Of a stretch of 64,000 nt of DNA, positions 1-10,328 are shown one piece after another. This stretch comes from an uncultured Flavobacteriales bacterium (GTDB lineage Bacteria; Bacteroidota; Bacteroidia; Flavobacteriales; BACL11): contig CALSUJ010000001.1 of the NCBI GenBank assembly GCA_943789505.1, positions 310,001 to 374,000 on the forward strand, written 5' to 3'. Below the pieces are notes generated by a model. That model worked only from the letters and a program-made list of their open reading frames with translations. It searched no databases and was not told the DNA's origin. Every line of letters begins with the position of its first letter. Within the stretch, counting starts at the first letter, position 1. Both the position numbers and the translations under genes were made by a program.

Positions 1-1
1 G

Positions 2-1612
2 CAGCAGAAAAGTGACTTTGCAAAAGAAGGTGGTTATGTGCGTATTGAGCTTTTTGGCCATAAAGAACATGATTTTAAAGAGTTGATTCTTGAAAAGATG
101 GTAGATGAAATTCATAAGCTTGTAAATGAAAATAACTACAGTTACAATGATGTAACCATACTATGTAATAGTAGAAAAAGAGTGGCTTTGGTAGCTGAGG
201 CACTTTCTCTAGCAAAAATACCAGTAATTTCAAATGAAGGTTTATTACTTAGTAAATCTGATAAGGTGAATGCCTTAATTGCACTATTGCGTTATTTACA
301 AAACCCTAAAGATGCTATTTCCAAATCAGTAATTTCAGCTTATCTGTTTATAAATATTTTATCGGATGAAAATTTACATGCCTTAAATTTAAAAGTTAAA
401 ACTGAAGCAGGATTCAATGAGGTGCTTAAGAAAGCTAAAATAGTTATGAATCCTGAAAAATTATTGCAAGAGCCCTTCTATGAAATGGTAGAGCAGCTTA
501 TTCGTATATTTAGATTTGATGAAGATGTTTATCTGCAATTCTTTTTGGATGTCGCGTTGGCTTTTACTGAAAAAAAAGGAAGTAGTCTTTCTGAATTTTT
601 ATTATGGTGGGAAGAACGGAAAAGTAAAGAAGCAATTATAATCCCTCAAGGAACTAATGCAGTGCAGATTATGACCATTCATAAGTCCAAAGGTTTGGCT
701 TTTAATGTTGTTATGATTCCCTTTAATTGGGAGGATAGAAAAAAAACAACTGATATTTGGGTAGATACTTCTGCTTATTTTAACAAACAATTACCATCTG
801 CATTAATTAATGGGAATAAGCAATTGGAACAATCTTATTTTAGTTCACAATATCAGAAAGAGAAAGAAATGAGCTTGTTGGATAGCTTAAATAAACTTTA
901 TGTTGCAATGACCCGACCTAAGGAGCGTTTGTATATTTTTTCAAAGTATTTTCCTGATAAAATTTCTGATGATTTTAAACAGAAAGGAGATCTCAATTCC
1001 TTTTTATATGCCTATGATGATAATTTCCCAATTGAAATAGGAGATGCCGATATGATGCATGAGTCTAGTGAGGAAATAGAGAATTCCTTTTTAGTAACGA
1101 GACGTACTAAACTGGACTGGAAAGAGGTTATTTCATTAAAGCATACTGCTGAGGAAATTTGGGATATTGATTCGGTAAATGCAAAAAGGGATTGGGGAAA
1201 ACTATTACACTTAGTGCTTTCAGAAATTCATTATTTGGAACAGAAAGAAAAGTATGTTGAGAGTTTTTATAAGTTGGGTAGGTGTTCCAAAGAAGATGCT
1301 GAAAGGTTAGAAATAACGATTGATCAGTTGTTGAGTAATAAAAATATAGCTCCATACTTTGATGAAAATTGGAAAGTAAAAACCGAAAAAGAAATTTTAA
1401 TGGAAAATGGAAGAACTTACATTCCTGATAGATTGTTATTTGCAAAAAACACTGATGAGGTGGTAGTGATAGATTATAAAACTGGAGGAAAACGCGAGAA
1501 AGATATATCTCAAATTACGGAGTATGCATCTGCCTTGCAAGCTATGGGATATAAAAATACAAAGCGAGTTTTGGTGTATATTACTGATGAAATAAAAGTG
1601 GAAGTATTATGA
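2..1612 (+). CDS. UvrD/RecB-like helicase-nuclease (AddA-like), 5' end missing
   Basis: The reading frame is open from base 2 with no convincing start, so this is the C-terminal part of a larger protein (537 codons visible). The GTG at 38 is internal. Superfamily 1 helicase motifs are visible: TIHKSKGLAF (motif V, near bp 674) and YVAMTRPKERLYIF (motif VI, near bp 900). The C-terminus carries a RecB-type PD-(D/E)XK nuclease: IPDRLL, then VIDYKTGG, then a Q/Y helix. By family this would unwind and resect DNA double-strand breaks. The stop overlaps the next start (ATGA at 1609-1612), and that gene is its expected AddB-like partner. The helicase-nuclease call is secure; the exact AddA orthology is inferred from the pairing. 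Confidence 0.88.
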   Translation, partial: QQKSDFAKEGGYVRIELFGHKEHDFKELILEKMVDEIHKLVNENNYSYNDVTILCNSRKRVALVAEALSLAKIPVISNEGLLLSKSDKVNALIALLRYLQNPKDAISKSVISAYLFINILSDENLHALNLKVKTEAGFNEVLKKAKIVMNPEKLLQEPFYEMVEQLIRIFRFDEDVYLQFFLDVALAFTEKKGSSLSEFLLWWEERKSKEAIIIPQGTNAVQIMTIHKSKGLAFNVVMIPFNWEDRKKTTDIWVDTSAYFNKQLPSALINGNKQLEQSYFSSQYQKEKEMSLLDSLNKLYVAMTRPKERLYIFSKYFPDKISDDFKQKGDLNSFLYAYDDNFPIEIGDADMMHESSEEIENSFLVTRRTKLDWKEVISLKHTAEEIWDIDSVNAKRDWGKLLHLVLSEIHYLEQKEKYVESFYKLGRCSKEDAERLEITIDQLLSNKNIAPYFDENWKVKTEKEILMENGRTYIPDRLLFAKNTDEVVVIDYKTGGKREKDISQITEYASALQAMGYKNTKRVLVYITDEIKVEVL

Positions 1613-4398
1613 TAGCATTTTTAGATAAAATTGCAGATAGATTGCTTAATAAATTCCCTGTAAGTATGGAGGGAGTTGCCGTTGTATTACCGTCAAAGCG
1701 TGCAGTAGTATTCTTAAAACACTATTTGTCAAAAAAAATTAAACAACCTATTTTCCTTCCTGACTTTTATTCTATTGAGGAATTTACTGAAAAACTTTCA
1801 GGTCTTACTGTTCTAGATAATATCTCCTTGCAATTTAAATTGTATCAATCTTATCTTACTTTTCCTTCTAAAAAAATAGATTCGTTTGATGATTTTTTAA
1901 GTTGGAGTAACGTCCTGTTGCATGATTTTAATGAGATAGATAGAAACTTGGTAGATGCAAAGTCTATTTATACAAATTTGAAGAATGTAAAGGAGTTAGA
2001 AGATTGGAGTGTCGACAATTGGAGTTTGGCTGAAGATAATCTTTCTAATATGCAGCACGATTATATTAGTTTCTTTGAAGGGATGCTTAGTTGGTATACA
2101 TGTTTTAACGATTCACTTTTAGAAGAGAAATTGGCTTACCAAGGAATGGCATATAAGTTTGCTGCCAAAAACATTTCTACCGCTCAGATGAAATGGAATA
2201 AAGTTTGGTTTGTGGGTTTAAATGCACTTACAAAGTCGGAACAAGAAATTATTGATTACCTTAAAAAGGAAGATATTGCTAGGGTTTTTTGGGATGCAGA
2301 TAATTTCTATTATGATAATCCTCAGCATGAAGCGGGTGGTTTTTTACGGGGTCAAAGTGAGAAGTGGTCTGAAATTGACTTTAATGGAGTAGGAAATTAT
2401 TTTAGTGAGAAAAAAGATAGTTTTAATGTGGTAGCTTGCCCTAAAAACATCACCCAAGCAAAGGTGGCGGCTCAGGTGATTAAAGGGTTTGATAAATCAG
2501 ATTTGGATAATAGCAACACAGCTATTGTTTTGGCGGATGAAGCTTTGCTTTTTCCAGTATTACATAATTTACCTTCTGAAATAAAACAGTTGAATGTTAC
2601 CATGGGTAGCCCCCTTAAAAATACGGCTCTTTTTTCTTTATTGGAAGCAATTTTCAAATTACAAATTCATGCAATAAAGTACAATCGAAAGGCATTTTAT
2701 TACAAAGATGTTATTGCAGTTATAGAACATCCATATTTTTCAAAGATTACGAAAATAAGTGATGGAATTGCATTTATGCGTTTTATTACTAAAAGTAATA
2801 TTGTGTTTGTTACAAAGTATAATATTGATGCATATTTTAAAAATAGTAAAACTGTAAATTTTGTATTTCAGCTTTGGAATAGTGTTGATGATGCTTTGCA
2901 AACCTTTAATAGATTAATTGAGGAATTGAAATTACCTTTAGTAGCTAAGAAAGGTTCTATTGAATCAGAGATATTAGCTACTTTTTACAATGCACTTACA
3001 ATTTTAAAGAATCTAATTGCAGAAAATAATTTTGAAATTGAATTAAAAACTTTGCAGATTATTATGGAGCAGTTGGTAGCCAAAGAAAGTATTCCTTTTA
3101 AAGGTGAGCCTTTGAAAGGAGTGCAGCTAATGGGGATTTTGGAGAGCAGAACGCTTGATTTTAAAAATGTAATTATGTTAAGCGTAAATGAAGGAAAATT
3201 ACCAAAAGGAAAGTCGGTGAATTCATTTATTCCTTATGATATGAAGCGATACTTTAAATTGCCTACTTATGCTGAAAGTGATGCAGTATTTTCCTATCAT
3301 TTTTACCGATTATTGCAAAGGGCAAACAATATTACGCTTATTTATAATTCTGAAACGGATGATTTTGGTTCTGGAGAAAAAAGTAGATTTATTACTCAGC
3401 TCTTATCAGAATATCCTGGGGAAATAAAGGAGTTAGTTTATAAAGGAGAAGATTTGGAGATTAGTAGTGCAGCCTCTATTACAATTAAAAATGAAGGGCT
3501 AGAAAAAGAGATTGAGGCTTGGGCTGAAAAAGGAGTGTCACCGTCCGCATTGAGTAAATATACAAATTGTAGTTTGTCCTTTTATTATCATTATTTGGCT
3601 AAAATTAGGGTGGAGGATCATGTGGAGGAATATGCTGATTCGAGTACTATGGGTACTGCAGTGCATGATGCGTTGGAAAAACATTATCCTATTGGTGTAC
3701 TTACTGAAAAAATCATAAAGGAAATTACCCCTGCTATTCTTAAAGACATAGAGGGTAACTTTATTGCTGCTCTTTCTGAGCAAGGAATGCAGGAAGGTAA
3801 AAATTATTTGAGTCTGAAGATTGCTCAAAAATTAACAAAGGATTTTTTAAAGCTAGAGAAACAGCTACTCAAAGAAGCGACTGCAAATAATAAGCAAATT
3901 AAGTTAGTGAGTAAAGAGGAGGTTTTGGCGCATGACTTACTTGTTGATGGGCTTAATTTTAAATTGATTGGAAAAGCGGATAGAGTAGATTTTGATGTAG
4001 ATATCCTTAGGATTATAGATTATAAGACCGGTAAAGTAGAAGAAACTGAGGTTTCCTTTACAGAATATGATGAGCTTACTTCTAATAATAAAAAAGCAAA
4101 AGCCTTTCAATTATTGATGTATGCTTATTTATATTTAAAAATGAATCCACAACCCATGGGAATGAAAGTGGTTGCTGGTAATTTTGCATTTAAGAATTTG
4201 AAATCAGGGTTAATAAAAGTGAGTAAAAAAATAGGAACACGACAAAAGGAGGTAATTAATATTGATGCTAATGTCATGGCTGAGGTGGAAGAGCAATTAG
4301 AATTTATTCTAAGTCAAATTAAGAATGACGATTTCACTCAGGTTGCTGACGTAAAGGCTTGTGAATGGTGTGATTACAAGTCAATATGTAAGCGATAA
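1609..4398 (+). CDS. AddB-like PD-(D/E)XK nuclease subunit
   Basis: A 929-aa protein translationally coupled to the helicase before it. The N-terminal two thirds resembles an inactive helicase-like scaffold, with the segment LMGILESRTLDFKNVIMLS near residue 505. The C-terminal third is a RecB-type nuclease: GTAVHDALEKHY, GKADRVDFD and IIDYKTGK. Cys654 together with Cys918, Cys921 and Cys927 (C-x2-C-x5-C) reproduces the four-cysteine iron-sulfur pattern known from AddB. The inferred role is the second subunit of an AddAB-type end-resection enzyme that feeds RecA, which is also encoded in this window. Chi recognition cannot be judged from sequence. Confidence 0.85.
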   Translation: MIAFLDKIADRLLNKFPVSMEGVAVVLPSKRAVVFLKHYLSKKIKQPIFLPDFYSIEEFTEKLSGLTVLDNISLQFKLYQSYLTFPSKKIDSFDDFLSWSNVLLHDFNEIDRNLVDAKSIYTNLKNVKELEDWSVDNWSLAEDNLSNMQHDYISFFEGMLSWYTCFNDSLLEEKLAYQGMAYKFAAKNISTAQMKWNKVWFVGLNALTKSEQEIIDYLKKEDIARVFWDADNFYYDNPQHEAGGFLRGQSEKWSEIDFNGVGNYFSEKKDSFNVVACPKNITQAKVAAQVIKGFDKSDLDNSNTAIVLADEALLFPVLHNLPSEIKQLNVTMGSPLKNTALFSLLEAIFKLQIHAIKYNRKAFYYKDVIAVIEHPYFSKITKISDGIAFMRFITKSNIVFVTKYNIDAYFKNSKTVNFVFQLWNSVDDALQTFNRLIEELKLPLVAKKGSIESEILATFYNALTILKNLIAENNFEIELKTLQIIMEQLVAKESIPFKGEPLKGVQLMGILESRTLDFKNVIMLSVNEGKLPKGKSVNSFIPYDMKRYFKLPTYAESDAVFSYHFYRLLQRANNITLIYNSETDDFGSGEKSRFITQLLSEYPGEIKELVYKGEDLEISSAASITIKNEGLEKEIEAWAEKGVSPSALSKYTNCSLSFYYHYLAKIRVEDHVEEYADSSTMGTAVHDALEKHYPIGVLTEKIIKEITPAILKDIEGNFIAALSEQGMQEGKNYLSLKIAQKLTKDFLKLEKQLLKEATANNKQIKLVSKEEVLAHDLLVDGLNFKLIGKADRVDFDVDILRIIDYKTGKVEETEVSFTEYDELTSNNKKAKAFQLLMYAYLYLKMNPQPMGMKVVAGNFAFKNLKSGLIKVSKKIGTRQKEVINIDANVMAEVEEQLEFILSQIKNDDFTQVADVKACEWCDYKSICKR

Positions 4399-4402
4399 TT
4401 TG

Positions 4403-4410
4403 TAACTTTG
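4403..4410 (+). promoter_or_regulatory. -7 box TAACTTTG for M43 protease
   Basis: TAACTTTG matches the Bacteroidota -7 consensus TAnnTTTG and lies 30 nt before the ATG at 4441. No clear -33 TTG is seen at the usual 17-23 nt spacing. A TTG inside this box could be misread as a start codon. Confidence 0.45.
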
Positions 4411-4440
4411 CTAACGCTAACAAGTATAAAAATTAAAAAT

Positions 4441-6726
4441 ATGAAAAAATTAATTACGCTAATATTTATTTCGATATTTTGTGTATCTGTTCAAGCTCAA
4501 ACAAGAAATTGTGGTACAATGCAGTATTTGGATGAAATAAAGCTTAATGACCCTCAAGTTGAACAGAGAATGCAGGTTGAGGAATCCGTAATTCAAAATT
4601 GGATTGCAAATAACCCTGAAAGCTTAATGCTTAATGTGATAACTATTCCTGTAGTAGTTCATATTGTATATAAAACTTCTGCTCAAAACGTTTCTAATAA
4701 TGATGTTTATTCTCAAATACAAGTATTGAATGAGGATTTTAGAAAAACAAATCCTGACGCTTCTTCTGTGCCTTCTACTTTTTCAGGTGTTGCTGCTGAT
4801 TGTGAGATAGAATTTTGTTTAGCAGTTCGTGATCCAAGCGGAAATGTTACAACAGGAATTACAAGAACTTATACATCTTCATCCTCTTTTTCAACAAATG
4901 ATGATATGAAGCATAATTCTAGTGGAGGAAAAGATGCTTGGAATACTTCAGATTATTTAAATATTTGGGTTTGTAATATTAGTGGAGGTATATTGGGTTA
5001 TGCTCAATTTCCTAATTCAGGTTCAGCTAATGAAGACGGTATTGTAATTGATTATGCTTATTTTGGTGATATTTCAGCTACATATCCTTATCATAAAGGT
5101 AGGACAGCAACTCATGAAGTAGGTCATTGGTTAAATTTAAGACATATATGGGGAGATTCTAATTGTGGTAACGATTATGTTTCAGATACACCAACACAAG
5201 CATCATCTAATGGAGGATGTCCTAGTTTTCCATCAACTTCAAATTGTCCAGGAAATGCACCTAACGGGGATATGTTTATGAACTATATGGACTATACCTA
5301 TGATGCATGTATGTATATGTTTAGTTCTGGACAGAAAACAAGAATGCGCGCAACCTTAAATGGGAGTAGATCTTCTTTGCAATCATCCAATGGTTGTGTG
5401 CCTGTAAATGTACCAATTCTAGTTACAGCTATTATTATTGATGTTAATTGCAATGCTGGTAATGATGGTGCAATTGATGTTACTATTAGCGGAGGTTTAG
5501 CTCCTTTTACTTATTTGTGGAATACTGGATCAACTACTCAAGATTTATCTAATTTATCGCAGGGGAATTATACTATTGCTGTTACTGATGCTCAAGGGCA
5601 AGTACAAACAGCAAGTTATATTGTTGCTGAGCCAGCTACTATTAGTACTTCTTATAATTCAGTAAGCACATCAGCACCAGGATTAAATGATGGGGCTATT
5701 TATACGACTACAACTGGTGGTGTAGTTCCGTATTCTTATTACTGGGTAAGTCCTTATGCCACCACTCAAAATTTATTAAATATTGGGGCAGGAACTTATA
5801 CCTTTTATGCAATTGATGCTAATAATTGTTTTTCAACTTCAATTATTATTGTCCAAGATGGTGCTATTGTTTCTGGTTGTACTGATTCATCTGCAACTAA
5901 CTATGATTCTTTAGCTACATTAGATGATGGTTCTTGTATATATCCATCAAATTGTACTTATCCTTCTCCTACAGGTGCTTATATTTCTGAATTAATTCAT
6001 GATAGAGTAAGAGTTAATTGGGATAATATGAATGATGCTAATTGTATGGTTACTCAATACCGCATTAAATATCGCGAGTTAGGATCATCAACATGGAGTC
6101 AGAAGAATATGGCAAATACAGGTTTATGCCAGTTTGGCTTGAACACTACGAGTAAGATAATTTTAGGCTTATTTCCTTCAACTACCTATGAGTACTATAT
6201 GAAAGCTTGGTATTGTGTTGGTGGTGTTTCTGCTTGGTCAACTATCCAAAACTTTACAACAACAGATGAGTGTGATAATGTAATTAACTTTGCAGTTAGT
6301 ACGCCTACCAATACTAAGGCAAGCTTTACATGGGATTCTATAGCAGCTTATAGTTTTGCTCGTATTAAGTTAAGAGTAGATACTACAGGTGGTGTTTGGA
6401 CTTCTGCAGGTGGATTTGGAGTGTTCTATCCAGCACTTACTAAGGCCAAGAATGGTTTAAACCCAGGAACAAGCTATAGAGCACAAGCAAGAACATGGTG
6501 TGACCCAGCAGGTGGCGCTTACCGTTCTGCCACTTGGTCTCCTTTAGTTTTCTGGACACAGCCTTCCGTTATTCGATTGGCTAATCCTAATTTTACAGAG
6601 CGAAATCTTTTAAGAATTACAGATCTTTTAGGTAGAGAAGTTAATCATAAAGCAGTAATTGATAAAACTATTTTACTCTATATTTATAATGATGGAAGTG
6701 TGGAAAAGAGGGTAGTTATTGAATAA
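4441..6726 (+). CDS. Secreted M43 (cytophagalysin-type) metalloprotease with T9SS C-terminal domain
   Basis: 761 aa from the ATG at 4441, which gives a clean signal peptide ending near VQAQ; a TTG at 4408 belongs to the promoter box and is rejected. The catalytic zinc site HEVGHWLNLRH (His225, His229, His235) with downstream cysteines fits the pappalysin/cytophagalysin M43 family. After the peptidase come two SprB-like repeats (about residues 330-480, with motifs APFTYLWNTG and TYTFYAIDANNC). One GCTD..A.NYD...DDGSC motif follows, then a fibronectin-III-like region and a C-terminal type A sorting signal (LLGREV, then DGSVEKRVVIE). The protein is expected to be exported by T9SS and attached to the cell surface or released, cleaving extracellular protein. 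Confidence 0.88.
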   Translation: MKKLITLIFISIFCVSVQAQTRNCGTMQYLDEIKLNDPQVEQRMQVEESVIQNWIANNPESLMLNVITIPVVVHIVYKTSAQNVSNNDVYSQIQVLNEDFRKTNPDASSVPSTFSGVAADCEIEFCLAVRDPSGNVTTGITRTYTSSSSFSTNDDMKHNSSGGKDAWNTSDYLNIWVCNISGGILGYAQFPNSGSANEDGIVIDYAYFGDISATYPYHKGRTATHEVGHWLNLRHIWGDSNCGNDYVSDTPTQASSNGGCPSFPSTSNCPGNAPNGDMFMNYMDYTYDACMYMFSSGQKTRMRATLNGSRSSLQSSNGCVPVNVPILVTAIIIDVNCNAGNDGAIDVTISGGLAPFTYLWNTGSTTQDLSNLSQGNYTIAVTDAQGQVQTASYIVAEPATISTSYNSVSTSAPGLNDGAIYTTTTGGVVPYSYYWVSPYATTQNLLNIGAGTYTFYAIDANNCFSTSIIIVQDGAIVSGCTDSSATNYDSLATLDDGSCIYPSNCTYPSPTGAYISELIHDRVRVNWDNMNDANCMVTQYRIKYRELGSSTWSQKNMANTGLCQFGLNTTSKIILGLFPSTTYEYYMKAWYCVGGVSAWSTIQNFTTTDECDNVINFAVSTPTNTKASFTWDSIAAYSFARIKLRVDTTGGVWTSAGGFGVFYPALTKAKNGLNPGTSYRAQARTWCDPAGGAYRSATWSPLVFWTQPSVIRLANPNFTERNLLRITDLLGREVNHKAVIDKTILLYIYNDGSVEKRVVIE

Positions 6727-6832
6727 AAATTCCTAATCCTTCTTATAAGCAAACATCATTTACGAATAATAAACTAAAAGGTTACAGTTTTGTTGTTTTT
6801 TTGAATGAATAAGATATGTATTAGGAAATTAG

Positions 6833-6860
6833 TTGCCAAAAATAAAATGTCGTATTTTTG
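6833..6860 (+). promoter_or_regulatory. Promoter TTG-N17-TATTTTTG for C25 protease
   Basis: The -33 TTG (6833-6835) and -7 TATTTTTG (6853-6860) are separated by 17 nt, matching the Bacteroidota consensus. The ATG at 6879 follows 18 nt after the box. The gap 6727-6832 shows no terminator or other gene. Confidence 0.7.
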
Positions 6861-6878
6861 TTTGAAATTAATTTTATT

Positions 6879-9800
6879 ATGAATTTAAAAAACCTTTTCT
6901 TTAATCTAATTCTTGTATTAAGTTTTAGCGTATCAGCTACTGATGTTAAACTTACTGAAACCAATAATCAGCTTACAATAACTGAAAAATCCCTTACTGA
7001 GTTTACTTTTATAAATCATCTTTCTGAATTTCAGACTATGAATGTGAAAACCAATGCTGGTGATTTTGTAAAATTAATTATTTCTGGATATGGTGAAAAT
7101 GCAATAAAAGGGAATGCGGAGTTACCTGTATTAGAAGAGTTATTTATTATTCCATTTGGTGCTGAAATTAGTGTTCACATAATAAATAAAGAAGAGAAAT
7201 CAATCTCTTTGTCAGACTATGGTATTACCAATATTATTTTCCCCTCACAACCATCTATCTCAAAAAGTGAGGATGCTGAATCTGTTCCTTTTTATTTTAA
7301 TGAGGAATACTATGCAAACAATGATTTTTATACCAAAAAGTTAATTACTACCGAATTTTTAGGAAAAATGAGAGGGCAACAATTGGCTAGAATTTCAATT
7401 GCTCCTTTTCAATACAATCCTGTAACTAATGAGCTTAAGGTGATTACTAAAATGGAGGTGAAAGTAGTATTTAAAAATACTGATATTTCAGCCCATCTTG
7501 AGAGTAAAAAAAGGTACCATTCTCCAGAATTTGAGCATTTATTTAAAAGTTGTTTAAATTATATGCCAATCCAAGAAAAGGATGTAATTACTACTTATCC
7601 TGTAAAATATGTAATTGTTTCTGATCCTGCATTCCAAACTGCCTTACAGCCATTAGTACAATGGAAAACTAAAAAGGGATTTATGGTAATTGAGGGTTAC
7701 ACTAATGACCCTGCAGTAGGTAATACAACAGCCTCTATTCATTCTTATTTAAAAGACATGTATGACAATGCAACTACTAATGATCCAGCACCAACTTATT
7801 TATTAATTGTAGGAGATGACGGACAAGTTCCATCCTTTAATAATGGTAATCATCTGTCTGATATGTATTTCTGTGAGTTTGATGGCGGAGGCGATTTCTA
7901 TCCTGAAATGTATTACGGTAGGTTCTCAGCTGTAAGTTCTGCTGATGTAGAAGCTCAAGTACATAAAACTCTAACACACGAACAATATACATTCTCTGAC
8001 CCTTCCTTTTTAGATGAAGCATTATTGGTTGCAGGAGTAGATGCTTCTATGGCACCTACTTATGGAAATGGACAAATAAATTATGGAACAGATAATTATT
8101 TTAATACTGCTCATGGTTTAACTATTTATAATTACTTGTATGGGACTTTAGCTCCAGGATCGTCTATTTCATCTGATATGTCAGTAGCTTCAGCAGCTAT
8201 TATTTCTGATGTTAGTGAGGGAGTTGGTTTTGCAAACTACACTGCTCATTGTGGGTCTAGTGGTTGGTCGGATCCTAGTTTTTCAACTTCTGATATTTCA
8301 GGATTACAAAATAATGATGAATATGGCTTTATGGTGGGTAACTGTTGTCAGTCCAATAAATTTGATGTGCCAGTTTGTTTTGGAGAAGGCTTGCTTAGAG
8401 CAAATAATAAAGGAGCTGTAGGTTATATTGGTGGTTCAAATAATACATATTGGGATGAAGATTTTTGGTGGGCAGTAGGGAATGGAATTATCTCGGCAAA
8501 TCCAACTTATGCAGGTACAGGCTTAGCACTTTTTGATTGTTTAATGCATGAAAATGGTGAGCAACAAGAGGATTGGTTTATCACAGCGGGGCAAATGATT
8601 CATTCAGGAAATTTGGCTGTTACCCAAGCGGGTGGTGCCGAGCAATATTATTGGGAGATTTATCATCTAATGGGTGACCCATCATTAATGCCATATATTG
8701 GAGTTCCTACATTGCTTAATATTTCTCATGGTTCTGCTACTCCTGTTGGTACAACTACTTTTTCAGTTAATGCTGAGGAGAATGCGTATGTAGCTATTTC
8801 AATGAATGGTGTACTTTTAGACGCCCAATTAGCTGATGTTACTGGGATTGTAAATTTAACTTTTTCGGCAATATCCAATGTTGGAACTGCTGATATTGTT
8901 GTCACTAAACAATTTAAACAACCTTATCAAGGTACGATTCAAATTATCTCTCCTAATGGCCCGTATGTAATATATGCAACAAATACAATTGATGATGTTG
9001 CAGGAAATAATAACTCTTTAGCAGATTATAATGAATTGATTAGTATGGATGTTGATGTTCAAAACGTAGGTTCAGGAAATGCAAATTCTGTTAATGTTAA
9101 TTTGTCAACTACTGATCCGGCTGTTACAGTAATTACAAATTCAGCAGTAATTTCTATTATTAACCCATCGCAAATCTTAAGCATTCCTACTCCTTTTACC
9201 TTCCAAGTTGCAAATAATATAACTGATCAGCATGTAGTGGTGTTTACGCTAGACATGACAGATAATTTAAGCAATACTTGGAGTTCTACTATTAATGTAT
9301 TGTTAAATGCTCCGATATTAGATCATACAAATTTTACTATTAATGATGTAGCTTTAGGAAACGGAAACGGAAGGTTAGATGCTGGTGAAACTTTAGACCT
9401 TGTCATTGATGCAATGAATATAGGACATGCTGATATTGATAATTTAACAGCTACTTTAGGGAGTTTATCTTCTTATGTTACAATTAATACTGTACCAGTG
9501 AATGTAATATCTCTTAATACAAATCAGCAACAAGCTACCGTATTTAATATTACTGTTGATGCAAATACTCCTGTAGGCACTTATGTTGAGTTTCCTTATG
9601 CTATGACGGATGGAGTATATACATATAACAATACATTCAATGCTATAGTAGGAATTATTAATGAGGATTATGAGACAGGTGATTTCACAAACTATGCTTG
9701 GATTAATGATCCTTTGTATCCTTGGGTAATTGATAATGCAAATATTTATGAAGGAGTTCATTCATCAAAGTCTGGGGCTGGACTTCCAGATGGAGAAGTT

Positions 9801-10328
9801 TCACACCTTAATATAAATATTGATGTAACTGCTGACGGTAATATTTCCTTTTTCAAATTTGTTTCATCAGAGCAAGATTATGATTTTTTACAATTTTATA
9901 TTGATGGCAACAAACAAGGAGAATGGTCAGGTATTGATAATACTTGGAGTTTTGTTTCTTTCCCTGTTACTGTAGGTAATCACAATTTCGAATGGGAATA
10001 TGATAAAGATGGTGGATTGGCAGATGGACAAGATTGTGCATGGATTGATTATATTGTTTTCCCACCTATGTATATTGCTCCATCAGCTGTAGTTGAAAGT
10101 AAAATTGATTTTGAATTATTTCCAAATCCAACAATGGGTAGTTTTAATCTTACCTTTAATGATGTTATAAATCATGAGGTTGAAATATATGATAATGCAG
10201 GTAGGATAATTGAAAGAATGGTAGGTCAAAAAGGAATGTCTTTATTTGATATTAAAAAATATGCAGCAGGGACTTATACTATAAAGGTATTGCCTGAAGG
10301 AGTAACGTATCAGATAGTAAAGCAATAA
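6879..10328 (+). CDS. Gingipain-like C25 cysteine protease with T9SS C-terminal domain
   Basis: 1149 aa from the ATG at 6879, with an N-terminal signal peptide (FNLILVLSFSVSA). The first ~230 residues resemble a C25 propeptide (SIAPFQYNPVTNELK). The catalytic domain has the His of NYTAHCGSSGW (His457) and the Cys of GNCCQSNKF (Cys489 or Cys490), in the order known for gingipain-type C25 enzymes. Cys490 sits beside Cys489, so the nucleophile needs alignment to assign. Ig/CARDB-like domains follow (residues ~620-910), then a beta-sandwich-like module. The end is a typical type A T9SS signal: FELFPNPTMGSFNL, then AAGTYTIKVL. The role is inferred: surface or secreted proteolysis. The stop overlaps ruvX (TAATG). 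Confidence 0.88.
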   Translation: MNLKNLFFNLILVLSFSVSATDVKLTETNNQLTITEKSLTEFTFINHLSEFQTMNVKTNAGDFVKLIISGYGENAIKGNAELPVLEELFIIPFGAEISVHIINKEEKSISLSDYGITNIIFPSQPSISKSEDAESVPFYFNEEYYANNDFYTKKLITTEFLGKMRGQQLARISIAPFQYNPVTNELKVITKMEVKVVFKNTDISAHLESKKRYHSPEFEHLFKSCLNYMPIQEKDVITTYPVKYVIVSDPAFQTALQPLVQWKTKKGFMVIEGYTNDPAVGNTTASIHSYLKDMYDNATTNDPAPTYLLIVGDDGQVPSFNNGNHLSDMYFCEFDGGGDFYPEMYYGRFSAVSSADVEAQVHKTLTHEQYTFSDPSFLDEALLVAGVDASMAPTYGNGQINYGTDNYFNTAHGLTIYNYLYGTLAPGSSISSDMSVASAAIISDVSEGVGFANYTAHCGSSGWSDPSFSTSDISGLQNNDEYGFMVGNCCQSNKFDVPVCFGEGLLRANNKGAVGYIGGSNNTYWDEDFWWAVGNGIISANPTYAGTGLALFDCLMHENGEQQEDWFITAGQMIHSGNLAVTQAGGAEQYYWEIYHLMGDPSLMPYIGVPTLLNISHGSATPVGTTTFSVNAEENAYVAISMNGVLLDAQLADVTGIVNLTFSAISNVGTADIVVTKQFKQPYQGTIQIISPNGPYVIYATNTIDDVAGNNNSLADYNELISMDVDVQNVGSGNANSVNVNLSTTDPAVTVITNSAVISIINPSQILSIPTPFTFQVANNITDQHVVVFTLDMTDNLSNTWSSTINVLLNAPILDHTNFTINDVALGNGNGRLDAGETLDLVIDAMNIGHADIDNLTATLGSLSSYVTINTVPVNVISLNTNQQQATVFNITVDANTPVGTYVEFPYAMTDGVYTYNNTFNAIVGIINEDYETGDFTNYAWINDPLYPWVIDNANIYEGVHSSKSGAGLPDGEVSHLNINIDVTADGNISFFKFVSSEQDYDFLQFYIDGNKQGEWSGIDNTWSFVSFPVTVGNHNFEWEYDKDGGLADGQDCAWIDYIVFPPMYIAPSAVVESKIDFELFPNPTMGSFNLTFNDVINHEVEIYDNAGRIIERMVGQKGMSLFDIKKYAAGTYTIKVLPEGVTYQIVKQ

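Noticed and set aside
4408-4410. TTG starts just inside TAnnTTTG boxes (also 6858, 24166, 26071, 35489, 61718)
   Set aside because: Each TTG is part of a promoter box; an in-frame ATG shortly downstream gives the proper N-terminus or signal peptide.
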